A stretch of DNA of 64,000 bases from Anarhynchus alexandrinus (Eukaryota; Chordata; Aves; Charadriiformes; Charadriidae). The DNA is taken from contig VUYV01000004.1 in assembly GCA_008711295.1 (NCBI GenBank), forward strand, positions 2,515,129-2,579,128. Reading direction: 5' to 3'. The translations under genes were made by a program, and so were the position numbers. This document shows positions 13,573 through 27,100 of the stretch, in pieces; positions within the stretch are counted from its first letter, which is position 1; the number at the start of each line of letters is the position of its first letter. Below the pieces are notes generated by a model. It was given only the letters and a program-made list of their open reading frames with translations, was not told where the DNA came from and made no database searches.

Positions 13573-15859
13573 TTTTCTGGCACACTAGAGTTTACAGAAT
13601 GTGCTGACGTATGTAAAATGATTTTTTTCCAACAACAAAATTCCAACATTTGCAAATCCAAGAGACATAATTCTGAGGACAGGGTGAAAGAGATGGAAAA
13701 CAAGTTCTCATGATAGATCTTAGCTATCTTTAAAATCCAAATTTAAGAGTTTTGGTCTGTTCAAGTTCCAGTCCTTTCTTTGCCTTTCCAATAGCAGTGG
13801 CATTTGTGTATCTGTGCTGAAGAGTTTACATCCAAAAAGCTCACCCATCTCAGACAGCATTGCAAGAGACTAAAATAGATCAAACCAGCATTTGGGTCAG
13901 TTGGTAATTTACCTTGGCATGAGAAGATTAAAAGCAGTTGTCATCTCTTTTGTCTCCTTTTGTATACTCATCTATTTTGTAGCTCCCATGCCATGTAGTT
14001 TCCACTTTGAGTAGAGATCTTCCAAACACCATAAACCTCTATGAGGAAAAAAATTATTGCACTGACAGAGTTAGACAGCTGGATAAATGTAGATTCCCCA
14101 GCAGCCTCTCATGGTCCTTGCTCCAGGTGCAGGATTCTTAAAAGTTTATGATGTTGGAATAGCATAGCGAGCTGCACAACCAAAGCAGACCTATCCGACA
14201 AAGTGTACCTTCTTTGGAACGAGTAGCTTACACCTAAGCTGTTGGTTGGCAAGAGCTGCTTTTTATCAACATCATACATAATTATGCTAGCAAATTTGTT
14301 TTAATAAGTGCATCATATTGAATACCATTGTTCCTTAGTTTAAATCCAGACTTTCTCATCACAAAATATATGCCACATGGCTTTGCTATTGCCATTTGTG
14401 CACATCTCTAACCACCTCACTTCCTAACCTGCATTAACTCCTAATGGGTCTTTCTCCCTCCTGCCTTAAAGAATCTCTCCCAGCATCACATTTCATCCTT
14501 AGTAGCAAACTCCCAGCACACATGCTGCATTTGGAACGAGACAAGTGAACTAACGTGGCTAGATAGAGCTGAACTGACTCTAATTCAACTAAATAACATG
14601 GCTTGTTTGGCAGGGTAAGAGCCTTGCCTTTATTCCCTTTTGTTAATAGCCATGTACTCCCATACGCCAAGTTTGATAATGATAAGAAACCTTAACTGTA
14701 GACATTATATCATCCCCAAGAAACTATCCCATAGAATTCAGGGAAAATTGGCAGATATTAAATTAGCTGTTTATTCTTGTTTATTCTGTGAACTATATGT
14801 TTGAAGCCATAGCTGACTAATATTCTGATGGTTGGTGCCTGCTTCTCTATTACTTTCCATCTATTACACACTGAAGAAAAGGCTAGAAAGTGCAGACATC
14901 AAGGGGAAAAATTCCAGTTCCACTACACTAGCTAAAGCTGTCTGCTATTGAAAGCAATGATAGGTAATCAATAAAATAATTTCAACAACCCCACAATAAA
15001 AGAATCCCGCTATCGGTGCAACCCAATATTACTAGCGGCTGGAAGAGAATTTATTCAACAGTGAAAGTTATTGCACAAGAAAAAAAATCGACACTTTTAC
15101 AATATAAACCACATGGGTTTATTATGTATTGACCAGCATCTTTGGAAATCACTGTGGAGGAATTAAGGAAGTTTCAATCAAGATCAAAGTTTGGGTGACA
15201 TCACAAGGTTAGATAAGAAGAATAAAACTGTCTACCAACAAAGAAACACTGTCTAAATCAAGTTTAAACACAGTTTGACAAACGATCTTGACAAAGAGCC
15301 CAACTTACTTAATCCACTGCATTTAGGATAAAATAAGTTTTCAGGTCACCCTCCAAACCAAGTCAGATTTTTTATTCTGTCTTATCAAGTGCAACCAGAA
15401 ATTCAGAATTCATTTCTTTGTCCCCGGTAACTGCTGTAGCAGCAAACTTTCAATATCTTTCCACTTTTTCATGTTTGGTGATCAACCTCAATGGTAGTTA
15501 GGAATAAGACCCTGAGGTTGTTTTGGCAGCCAGCAGAGGCAGTACGGACATGCACCTTCAGCATGTCCCTTATGCTTTCAAATCATAGAATAGCAAACGC
15601 TAGCTCTGTGCTGTCAAGAGTTTCCCTTATGGTAGCATATTCCTAGGTTACAGGAGCCACACAGATCATTTATGATGCAGAACCAATATAGAAAGCTTTA
15701 CACAGAATGCCAAATCCTGCCCCTGTAAACTGGGATTTCTTCTGAATGCTGACACAGTCTATGAAATTACAGGGCCTGCAGCAGGCTTTATTGTAAAGCT
15801 TGCAACTAATATTTATGACCTAGCCTATTATTAGGGACTTTAGAGTGAATCAAGGATTC
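13573..15859. other. Unique non-coding DNA, no gene seen
   Basis: No gene or clear repeat. An AATCATAGAAT string near 15586 resembles a CR1 tail, but the sequence after it does not, so it is not called. The longest frame is 78 codons (14434-14670, minus) and resembles nothing known. Confidence 0.65.
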
Positions 15860-15929
15860 GGCAGTGTTAGGTTTATGATTGGACTTGATGATCTTAAGGG
15901 TCTTTTCCAACCTCTATGATTCTGTGATG
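15860..15929 (+). mobile_element. CR1 LINE 3' end fragment
   Basis: GGCAGTGTTAGGTTTATGAT, then TTGGACTTGATGATCTTAAG and GGTCTTTTCCAACC, ending in CTATGATTCTGTGAT. This is a CR1 3' end in sense orientation on the plus strand, opposite to the two copies near 13 kb. It is about 70 bp long and severely 5' truncated. Its similarity to the consensus is high, so it may be the youngest of the three copies. Confidence 0.93.
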
Positions 15930-18900
15930 CCCCATACGCTCTCCAGACAGGTATGACCACATATAGTAGCTATTAATTATGTTCTATGGTAGGGAATCAC
16001 AGCAAAGAGAAACAAGATGATGAGTTTGAAAGTGTCTTTCTGTTTTTTGAAGGACTCATTTATTGGTCTACCACAGTGTTACCCAGTATCATTACTCAAA
16101 ATGTAACCATGAGTATTGTTATTGTGGCTGCTAAAAACAGGCTGCATCATTCCTGGGAAAATAAGGGTAGATTCAACCCTGGAAAGTGAATTAAGGAGCA
16201 ATTCTAGCATACTTGTATAGTTCTAAGAGGCCCATGAGAACAAAAGTGTTGAAACTGTATTTTGCTACACAAGTGGATGGCAGCTGGAAACTAGGAGCTA
16301 AACCGCTCACAAGGGAAAGCAAACTTAGAGTGACGAAAATTTTGTAAGCAAGGCACACAGAGGATGGAGCACCATCCTCTAAAGGGATTAATTGTTCCAC
16401 AGTTCTGTTCACCACAAGGCTCTGAATCAAGATGTATTCAGAGGCTGACACAGAATTGGGCTGGAGTTTTCTTCTGAAAACATCTTCAGAACCACACATG
16501 CAACCACCTACGCATCTGTTCCAGCATCCAAGCTGGCAGTTAGCAGTGCATTTGCCTGTAGGCACTTGGCCATGAGCTTACATGTCTAAACAGCACAGAC
16601 AGTACTGTGTGGAGAAACTCATGGCTAGCTCTGAATGGGCCATGCAGTGTCTACACAGCACGCCATGGTGCCATACAGACGCGCTAGCTTGAGCTGCAGA
16701 AGCTGCAGAGCAAGACGCTCAGTCTGAGCTGATATGACATGGCTGATTGATTCAGAGCAGCTGCTTTCTGCTTTGACAGCTATACAGAGGGCTGCATTGC
16801 ACTGCATAAAAGTAGCCTGACACAGAGGTAGAGACCCCTGAGAAAAAGAATCACAAAGATTACCACAAGTTATTAATTTTAACTTTGCTTATTTTAGGAA
16901 GCTTTTTTTTTTTTTAACTGCCAAGAACATTTCTCTACTGCTCTAAATTGGGAACTAATGCTAAGTGGAATGAGTGAAGTGAGAAAGTTTGGTGTCAGAT
17001 ATTTTAGCTATGGCTTCCTAGAAAGTCAGAAATACTTTTCTATGATTTAGTGCAATTAATTATCTAGTTATATTCAGAGAATTTCATGTGGTAGGTATAA
17101 ACGAGGCAGCCTTGTTAATCCAGACTGATATGAAATTACCCTTTAAATAGTGTTAGAATTCTTTTAAGTCATTTTTCTTATTCACAGCTGTATTTCTATT
17201 CTTTAGTTAAACAGGCTGGGAAAGTATTAAAATAGAAGGTACCTTTTTCTAATAATTATAATGATGTCTTTTTATCATCTGAGTCAAGATAGTTTCTGCA
17301 GGGTTTTATACATGATTTTGCTCCAATTCCAAATAAATGCCCAAATTTTGATATTACAATGGAGTGACTCATCACGCTAAGTGAAAACCACTTTTTATTT
17401 CTCTAACCCAGGATGAAGAAGAGACCTGCAAGAGAGGATAAAGTTCAAAAAGTGACAGATTATCGTAGCATGAAATGTTTTAATTGCTGCCAGAGCCCAT
17501 GTAACAAATCACACAGGCAAAGGCAGCACAAAACTTTCCAGGAACTTTGTTTTGTTGTCTTGACTGCCACCTGTTTGTACGTTAGACTTTGGTACTATCA
17601 GTTTACACCCCTACAGCTAAGTGTCTTCCTTCAACAGCTCCACAGACATCACCAGCTCCAAGCTGCAATACCCGCAGAGCACCTGGCACAGTGTATTTCA
17701 CCAGTACAGCCAGCCTGAACAAAATGGAGCAGCAGAAGAGTTAGAATCTGTTCTCTGCTACATGAGACTAAACACCAGGTAAAGCACAAGATTCAGAGCT
17801 GAAGAAGGCTGTTCCCACCTCATTTCTGGTTCTCCTGGCCTGCACCGAAGCTCTGGGCAGACAGATTCAAGCGACACAACCAGATACCAGCTGATAAGGA
17901 GGTGTGGTTGAGTGAGCGTCCCATCCTGAACTATTTCCATGGTCTCCCCCCTCCCATCTGCTTCCTCGTACATGCTTTCTGCTCAGCTCTGGGCAGCCCA
18001 GATTTGGTGGGACTTGGGAGAGGGGGAGTTATAGGAAAGCAATGACAAACACCACAACTAACAGAAACGTGAAGCTTACAAAGATGTTTCTGGCCAAATA
18101 TATTTAATTTACAGGGAAACAGCCAATTCAACAGCCGGTTCAATTTAGCAGACTGAGGAATCCACCTCTTTGATTCCTTGTCTGAATCTCTGCAGAGTCA
18201 AACATTAAAAATGATTCAAGGCAGAGATAACGCAGTTTCAGTACTGGCAAAACCTCTTCAGCTGCTCATCATTCAGATATATTTTTGAATTCCTGAGCAG
18301 TGTAGGAAGCAGCAGTAAAGCTTGTAGTTTATGCCTGGCCCAGTTACAAATGGAGACAAGCTATTACTTTCTCTTTCCAAGAATTCATTCAATTGAATCC
18401 AATTTTGAAAGCTTTGGAGAATAATTTGAAATATAAGGAATTTTACATTCCTTCTGAGCCTTCACAGTGCCTTGACACTGGCATTATTCATCCACATCTT
18501 GCCAGTAGCTTGGAGGCTATAAATTCAAGCAGAACTAATAGCAAAACAGCTTCTTTGATTACATTGTGAAGGTGTAGCTTGTGTAAGCAAATATCTGGCA
18601 AACATTCCCACTTCTGTGAAGCCCTTACAGATACTTACTTCAAGTGGAAGTATTTTTAGTATAATTGCCATTAAATGAATTATAGGAAGTCAATATAATT
18701 TTATAACTGGTGAAAAATATTGCTACTTTACATCATTAAAATGATTTTTAGAACTGCTGCAATCACATTTTGCCTATATATTGTCTGTCAATATATCTGA
18801 GATTCATAAAAATAGGCCAGTTTCACAGAACACTTGAAATACAGTTTATGTGCAGCCAGAGACGTTTTATGTTCTGCAATATGTGCTTTTCATTCTTCAG

Positions 18901-18966
18901 CGTGTGCTCATCGTACCATATACAACACATATTGGGAATACTGAGCTTCTCCCTCTGCATTTACTG

Positions 18967-18990
18967 CAATGTCATTTACCAATGACATTG
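18967..18990. repeat. Perfect inverted repeat, 10-bp arms, 4-nt loop
   Basis: CAATGTCATT (18967-18976), loop TACC, then AATGACATTG (18981-18990). The arms are exactly complementary. It could form a small hairpin in DNA or RNA, or bind a dimeric protein. A stem of 10 bp is too short for a microRNA precursor, and the pairing does not extend outward. Confidence 0.9.
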
Positions 18991-20692
18991 TGTCAGGTAT
19001 TCAGTTCTTTAAGCATGTCTTTCAGCCCAGACATGGTGTATCTGCAGAGCTACAGCAAAACCTTTGGAAGATCAGCACAAAGTTATACTGAGAGATGTTA
19101 TCTCCACCAGCTTTATCTGGCACAGATCATTTTCCCTGTCGTAACCACCAATTCATGTTTTTGGGGCAGGCAGAGCAGAAATTCCATACACAGCCTGTCC
19201 TTGCCTTCCCACTCGCCACCTGCTCGCTTGATAGGGGACATAACAGCCACAAGGAACTCGCCGTCTCTGATGAGCGGTCCCTTGCAACGAGGCTAATCAG
19301 GGCAGAGATGCTGGAGTGACTTTTCTCTTCTATCTTATTTCCCTGCAGAAATGCCAAATGTAAGTTACCCTCGCACCCAATATGATTAATTAGCAAACCA
19401 GCGAGTCTGAAAATCTATACATGATGACAGATGGTGGGGCTCCCAGGAGCAAGCGAATAGGACTTTGCTTCCTGTTTGTTTATTACTGGAAACAACATTA
19501 ACAGCCTAATGCTCACACATCCCCAGAAGACATTATTCTACAGTTAAAAAGGACTATCTATAGCTGCTGCAATGGGTTCTCTTGCGGGCTGGCACACAAG
19601 TGCTGATGAGGGTCTGTATGGCAGACCACTCGTCCCACCCGCACAGATGTCGGCTGTCTTCTACAAATAACAGCTCGGCAGTATGTGGGGAGAGCAACAG
19701 AAGGCAGCCTGGGAGTATGAGGAGCTTAAGCAAAACCAGACCCCTTCTGAATAATCAGGAGAAAGAGGTGGCAATAAAAAGAACCCATAATCTAATGCCT
19801 AGTGCTCTCTGTCATCCAAGATGACCCATAACTCTGTTTATAAACCATGTAGAACTTATTTTCTTCAGTATTTTTAGACTGGTCATGAACTGTTGGCTCA
19901 ATAACTTGACAGTTTAATTCACAGGAGAAAAGGGAGGGGGAGAAGTCATCCCAGAACACTAATGAGCGCTGGGAGATGCAGGATTTTGATGAGTGGCCCA
20001 TCAGTGTTCTTGCCATGCTGGCAAAGGGCAATCTCAACAAACAAGCACAAACCAATACACAGCACTAAATAAAGCAAGAAAAAAAAAATCTGCAGTGTTA
20101 TTTTCCAGAAGAAAATGCTTGAAACAATGAACTTTAATGTCTAAGCTCAGCACTGATGGTCAAGTTTGCATTTGTGGTCTGTTTCTGTGGGGAGCAATCT
20201 TCATCTCGCTTGAGCAGTCAATGGAAGAGAAATGCTTGACTACTGTCATTGCTTATGTAAGTGACTAGCAAAGACTATAAAGATGTAAAGATGAGGGACA
20301 TTAGCAGGCAAAGGAAGACCAAGCCACGTACATAGAATGAACAGCCAAAATACCCTGAACAAACAAACAAACAACAAAAATATGCAACAACCTCCCCCAA
20401 AAACAAGCTGCTAAGAAGAAAAATAATGCATGGTTTAAAACAAGCAAACAAAAAAATCTCTTCTCTGTTGATGATTTCCTCTTTGGCTCTGCAGTGATTC
20501 TGTTATCGACCTTTGCTAATGACAAAGAAAAATAAATTCTTGTTTGCCATTCTTTTATTTCAGATAATCTACCCTAACTGGGTGTTTCACTGAGCAATCA
20601 GTTGTACTTCACTCACTTTCCCGGATTTGAATTACAGAGTTAGGAGTGAAAAAAAGCTAGCCAATTAAGACTAGGTTGTTGTCGTCCTAGTG

Positions 20693-20713
20693 TCAGGGTG
20701 AAGTTCACCCTGA
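20693..20713. repeat. Odd palindrome, 10-bp arms around one base
   Basis: TCAGGGTGAA, a central G, then TTCACCCTGA. The GGTGAAGTTCACC core has the shape of an inverted half-site pair such as nuclear receptors bind, with half sites close to GGTGA/TCACC and almost no spacer. Binding is inference only. Confidence 0.88.
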
Positions 20714-23108
20714 GCAAAGGATTCCTTTGCAGCATTTAAGCCATATTCTGAGTAGCAAGAGAAGCGATCTTGTGCTCTTCTTCCACACAGAGTTGGAACC
20801 ATCCATTCTTAAGAACCAACCGTGAGTAGATTTGGTGAAGTCAGCATGATCACACATAGGAATAACATCTCACAAATAAGCATTAAGGACTGTCCCATTT
20901 TAAACCAAAGAATCTGGTTCTTCACATCTAGTAGAAGGTGGATGAGCTTTTTATTGTAGCCACTGCAAAATAAACTGTTGTAAAAAATGTCAGGAACTGT
21001 AGTGAAAGCAAGAAGAGTGAAGAAATAGCTGAAGTCCAGAGTATTGCCATATAATTTATATACAGTATGTATCATACAAAAGATGCCGTATTTATGATTT
21101 AATAGCGTTTACTATTTTAAAAGTTAGGTTCCAGTGCATCCTATTAGTGGAGCTGCAATGCATTGAGTTAGTGTGAAGGCATTTTTAATATTAGGTCCAG
21201 CTACAATTTCCCACATAATTGAATGGAGAAGAACAAATACAAACAAACAAAAAGTTTGTAGTATATGCCACCACAATGGACAGTTACAATGTTTTTTATG
21301 GTTCTATTGTAATGGAAATATCATGTCTGTGTAATTGTGGGTAAGACAGCAATATATTATATTATTTAAAGAACCAGAATAAGCTTCTTGGTTTCAGATT
21401 CATCCCAGTTCATTTTCTATATCAGAGCAGCAGAGAGGGAAGACTTTGGCATTTATGGAATGTGTAATATAATCTGATAAGTGATATTTGTCTCTCATTG
21501 CTACTGGCAAGATTTGCAAATGCCAATTTAAACATTTGCCTGAAACATAATTGCAAAGCACAAGGTTTGGTTATGTTTGCAGCTACCAGATCAAGTGGCC
21601 CCCACTGCAACTGAATGATGAGAAGTACAAAAGAAGCCAAAAATCTTACCATAATCGCAGAGCTGGTAAAACATGGGTGGCCAAATCTTCAGCTCTTGCA
21701 AATTTATATTGCTAAGGTGGAAAACCCACAAGGTACCCAACTACCCTTATAGAGCTGACTCTAAGTGTTTAACTTTTGTCACACTTTGCTACCTTGATGT
21801 ATAGAAAGCAAATTCTTGTTTTACATTCTCAAGAAAACCTGTATATCCTATTTAGGCACTTAGTTTCTAAGAATTACCATGGAATTTTTAAATAGGTAAT
21901 ATTTATAAAACTTCGGGTTTTTTAAATAAAGTTAATCGTCAGACCCATGCCACATCTCAAAAGACAATAACATAGACTAAAACTGAGCTAGCATTTTAAT
22001 ATTACCCTGCACCTCAAGTTGGAAAAATACATTGTAGTTCAATTTGCACACAAAAAAATTCTTTTTGATGTGAAAAAACCCTTAACTCCGCATCAGAAAA
22101 AGCAGACTAAGAAGTTTCCCTTTAGCTTATTGTTAAAATAATTACACAAAAGTTCTAGATACCTGTTACACTCTCCAAAAAAGTCATGCGTGCACTTGAG
22201 AGTGCTCCACATGGTCAGTGTAATAGTCCATTCATTATTAGGGGACAGGTTGGCTTGAAAGGCTCAGTTAAAAATATATTCATATAATAAGGTTGGGGTT
22301 TTTTTTGCCTTGGTTGCAGTAAAAGCTACCGAAAGAGAGACTCAGAAAGGTAAATATTCTATAAAATTTACTGGCACGAGGTTCAGCTTGGTATGCCTAT
22401 CATTCATAAAGCTATGTATTCATCTTCACCTTAAAGATTCAGTGTATTGTCTATTATTTCACTGCTAGCTCTGGAATATACTAGAACACAATAATCTTTG
22501 TGATTACAAGCAGACTTGGAAACTGCTGCCTCTCGTTACATATTCTCCATTACAGGGAAAGCATATTTAGTTTCTTTCATTTAGTCCGTTTGCTTCAGGA
22601 TCTTTGAAAGTGCAAATGAATGTGAAAGTCTGAAGAAGGAAGGCATTTGCTTTCAAAACAGCAGATTTGAATGGTTAAATGGTGTGGAAATAATTTACAG
22701 TATAGTTTTTCTTCCTTATGTCTGTGTCTCCTGTCTGTAATTGGAAGCTCTTTCAGACATGGACTGTTTCTTATCACGGGCTCTACTGTAAAATACCAGA
22801 GGTAGAAAAGGCATGACATTTGCTATAGCAGGCTATCCAACAGTTCCTCCATTTTTCTTGTTTTTCAAGTCTCCAAGGCAGTGAGTTCAACATCTCCAGT
22901 AAACAGTAATTAAAGGCAAGAGTAAGGAAGAACAGAAACAGGAGACATTTTGCTTGAGAGAAAAGAAAGGACAATACCATATTTTTAAAGCAGGTATATT
23001 AAAATGCTACCTGCTCTGGCTTTGTACCAAGCTGCTAGTAGACTTATTTAAAGGAACGAGTCATTTTAATTAGCTCTCCCTGGACTCATGAACATGTGGG
23101 TCCCAGGT

Positions 23109-23118
23109 GGGGGGGGGG
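23109..23118. repeat. Poly(G) run, 10 bases
   Basis: Ten consecutive G residues in an otherwise AT-rich stretch, followed by AGCAAAGAG. It is a simple homopolymer with no further G runs close enough to suggest a canonical intramolecular quadruplex. Confidence 0.85.
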
Positions 23119-24107
23119 AGCAAAGAGAAATAAATATATATAAACTTAAATGAAGAGCAGGCTGGCCTTGTTGCAAGCTCTCTCAGCTCTGCCAGTAATC
23201 ACTTTCAACAATACAAGTCCACAGTGACCTCTGTTGTTCCTTTCATACTGGAGATTAAAGATGAAGCACTCATACTGCGGCTGGTGAACATGCTGCGAGC
23301 TGGGAAATCAATGACTCTTTCAGACAGATCTCTGTGCAAAAATGGTTATCAGAAATGAAATAATTAATTTTAATTCAACTGTTTAAAAATAGATGCTACA
23401 AGAAGAAAAATGGCCTTTCCTGATAAAAACAAGGCAAACAAATTTTTTTAAAGTTAGCATTTCCTTCATCACATCAATGCCTCATTTTAGAATAAAGTTT
23501 GAATTATATTTTTATATTTTCCGTTTCTTTTCTCTTTATGTACTACTTTAATGCACTAAATCTACTTCTGGCAGGAGAATTCCAAGTAGTCCCCTACCTA
23601 CTCCGATGTTTCACACTTTCTCAAGGGTAACCTTCTCTATCACCATATCACATAAAGCCTATGAGCAGGGGGTCTTCAGAGACAAGAATCTATCCAGAAA
23701 GGCAGCTCCACAGGGTGGTAAAGGATTAGAACAGAACTGTCCCTGAGTTACTTCTGATATGTTAAGCAGCTAAATATTTCATCAATACTTGCAGCTTCTC
23801 CTATTATTTCACCTGAAGACTGTTAGGAAAACATGCAACATTTTCCTGTACTACAGATACAGACCCTTCTCTCCCTTCAGACACTGCCATGTTGGTACAA
23901 CACCCAAGTCCTCTAGGCGGCAATGTATGGGTAAGGAAGTTGAAATGTCTTGCCTGCACATCGGGCTTACTAGTCATACTATGAATGCAGCATGCAGGGG
24001 TTGGATACTCATCTACACAGGTGCAGGACTAATCTCAGTCATGCTCAACCTTCCTCGACATTTGGGTCAGAGTAAGGTTTTTCCCATAGCTTAACACCTT
24101 CTGTGTT

Positions 24108-24182
24108 GCTGAGGTTTAAAAGTCAACATCATCTGAACCTGGAATTGAACCAATGTCATTTGAATGCTCCAGCCCTGGTCCC
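24108..24182 (-). mobile_element. Probable MIR-type SINE relic (antisense on +)
   Basis: On the minus strand the sequence reads CTGGAGCATTCAAATGACAT then GGTTCAATTCCAGGTTCAG, which lines up with the MIR segment CTGGAGCCAGAC...GGGTTCGAATCCCGGCTCTG. The GGTTCAATTCC part matches a tRNA-type RNA polymerase III B box (GGTTCGANTCC) with one change. The following GACTTTTAAACCTCAG fits the MIR AAGTTACTTAACCTC segment. An isolated tRNA relic is an alternative, but no acceptor stem or A box is visible. Confidence 0.5.
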
Positions 24183-27100
24183 TGAAAGGCGGACCTTTGA
24201 AGGCTTGTTGGCCTTCTATACCATACCAAGCTGCTAAGGAGTGATAAGCAATTCAGCATGAAAAGAAGCCCAAGACAGCATTTATTTTTCCTTCATGTGT
24301 AACAATAACAAACTGTATATTGATCCCTTTTTTAGAAAATAGCCTCCATTTGTGATTTAGGAACAGCAGCCAGGTTAATTGCACAGTGCAGTTTGTTGTT
24401 TGACCTTCTACTTTTATCTTTCCTAGCCATTTCTACAATTCCTCCGGAGAGCACAAAATGTTTGAGTAGATGATACACCGTAGCACTGGATAGAGAACAA
24501 ACAGCAGTGGACTTCTGTAAACACTGAGAATAACTGAGCAATGTAGGAATTTACAAGCAGTCCTCAGGCTGGATCTTGTGTATCCCACATAGATAGGGCA
24601 CAATTTATTTATTTGTTTAAACACAGAAACATTTACAAAGACCATCAACTAAACAAAGTGCCATAAATAAGCACTGTACAAATGAAGGTCACACCAAACA
24701 CAACTAGACACCAACACTGTGAGGGGGTTTCCCAGTACTCATTTCTACAGTGGAAAAGCAGTCCTCCCCTTTTATAACGCAAGGCCTGGAACTCTACCAG
24801 GGCGGTTTATCTGAAGTATCACAGGAGGTATCAACTGATTCAGCAGATCCTTGTTAAAAAACGTTCAATACTGACTCTTAGGACTTCAACCTGGGTATAT
24901 TTACCAGTGCAGTTCTTCCCATTTGGATATTACCCAAAGATTTTTATTTTCTTATGTATGCAATCACTATTCTTGAGTCTTCAACCCATTGCTTTTTTCT
25001 TGCAGTTTTTGAAGCTCTAGATGTGATGCTTGCTGCCTAACCCCCTCTATGGGGCACAAACTGTTCTGTGAATATAAGGAGAGATGTGATGGAGCTCTGC
25101 AACTGATTATGTGAGATTGTCTGGCATCAACTATTGCTCAAATCCAGTTATATAAGACACTGAAGTATTTAGAATATCTAAAAATAAACCCTCCTCCAGC
25201 TGGTTCCTCTCTGAACCATTATCATCTGGCATAAGGATAACAATGGCGGCGCAGAGGCTGTTGTCAGATACAGCCTGGGTGGAGGGGGAAAGGAAGGCTG
25301 TAGAAACCACCTCCGATTAGCATTACTGCACATTGTAGTGAACAGACCCACTCAGAAAACATATCAATTCCGTATTAGAGTTCGCAGGTTGATTGGCAAA
25401 GGAGGTCATTTAGACAAAGCTTATCTGCATGCATGGCAATGTCCCTCCTTCTATGGGATACAACGCTCAAAATTACCACCTGCCTGCCAATGTTGCAACT
25501 CCTTTTATTATTACCGTTGCTACATACAGGGATTGAAGGAATGGCAATCAAGATACAGCAATCTCTGTGACAGATAAAATAAACAAAAACATCCAGGCAA
25601 AGTATCATTGTTTAGCATTTCCTACCAATATTGTTTTCACACCCTTGGTCTGCTTGAGTCCTATCCTACTTTTATGGAAGTTAGAAGACCTTTCCTCTCA
25701 TAGGCATGCACGTTCAGGTTCAACACCCAGGCAGGTTCAGGTAACAGTTCTACCAATGATTCATGCAATTCTACGTGAATAATTTCATCTCTCTTTTCCC
25801 ATGCTTTCACCTGTAAGACCACAACGTAGAATGAGGCTTTCTTTGACTCTGCACAGCACCAAATACAATCAGACAATCAAGCTCTAGAGGAACTTCTAGG
25901 AACTACCATCATACAAATGGAAATGGTGACAGATGGCTAATACTATTGATTTTATAGCAAATGAGAAATTACATAGCATCCCAAGCCAATTCATCAGTAA
26001 TTCACTATAGGGGAGTCTGCCTTAGTTCCCACAATAGCTCTTCAACATAACTACACTTTTCTAAGCCATCAGGAGCAATATTTGCCTGAATATTTTTCAG
26101 AATATACATCTGGGGCAAAAGCTGCAGCTGTAATGTGAACAATTAAAATATTCACGCTCATGCAGAGATCTAGGACAAAGCTTTATGCACCAGACATCTC
26201 CTGCTATTTTGAATATGTGAGTTGTGAGCAGGGCCGTTCCGCCACAATGAATTGCACCCGTGGTGATCACTGGGAAGCGAGAAACTCCTTGATTACTTAA
26301 ATGATGGGAACTGAACAGGTATACTCAAAGTTAGGAAAAAATGCTTGTTCCTTTTGATAATAGTTTTATTTATTAATGAAAGTCATCGTGATCTAATGTC
26401 ATCTAAATTAGCCTCAATTAATTTTTGAATTAATCAGGTGTGTTCCTGGTAATTTCTTTCTCCTATTACACTTTTCAAGAATCTTCAAGGGATAAAAGGA
26501 ATTTTAGTACAAAGAAATTGAGAGGTTTCTTTCTAATAGACATTCAAGATAGGAATAGAATAGGCACAGAAGTTGTGAGGGTCAATCTCATCAGACTGCT
26601 TTGAACCCATATATTAGAAGTCAATTATTATATCAAAGTCACCACAAATCATCAAATATCCTCATTTGCCACCATTTTAGTTTTGTTTTTAATTTTCAAA
26701 AGTGATAAAGGCTAATGCAGTTGCAAGTTTTTCACTCAAACTCTAAACCATCCCCAACAGCAAATTAGACTATCTGGACACTGAAAGGGAGACGTGACTG
26801 GGGAAATCTCTTTCAAAATATCGTGTGTGTGCCTAGGTCTCAATTATACAAGAAGCCTTTGAAGACAAATTAAGTATATTTTAATTCTTGTCAGAACTTT
26901 ATTTGCACCTGCAGAAGATCAGACCCATACAGATTAAGTGTTTTGTGTTGGTATTTAGCATCAGGGTGGATTTCAGCTGCCAATTTTACTTCAGTCACAC
27001 CAGGAGCAAAACAGTGCTGAGCAACTTCAAGAAGCTACCCACAGGAGGAGTGAGTGCTCATTGCTCAGGAAGATTTGAGACAGTGCACTTTGTACTGGAA

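Larger units (their letters stand above)
15930..24107. other. Unique non-coding DNA with two inverted repeats
   Basis: No gene is supported. The longest frame is 148 codons (18850-19296, plus); two shorter frames overlap its 3' part, one on each strand, and none resembles a known protein. Perfect inverted repeats lie at 18967-18990 and 20693-20713. A 10-G run lies at 23109-23118. A/C-rich patches near 20360-20400 are low complexity. The part at 18390-18640 and around 19100-19320 looks like conserved non-coding DNA by texture only. Confidence 0.6.

Noticed and set aside
15586..15597. AATCATAGAATA string as a CR1 tail
   Set aside because: The following bases do not match the CR1 3' region; a 10-base match alone is expected by chance.
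18967..18990. microRNA precursor
   Set aside because: The stem is only 10 bp and does not extend; precursors need about 25 or more paired bases.
18850..19296. 148-codon frame with overlapping open frames on both strands
   Set aside because: No domain or codon pattern favours any frame, and the translations resemble nothing known.
24128..24160. tRNA gene suggested by the B-box-like GGTTCAATTCC on the minus strand
   Set aside because: No A box, acceptor stem or anticodon arm. A tRNA-derived SINE relic explains it better.
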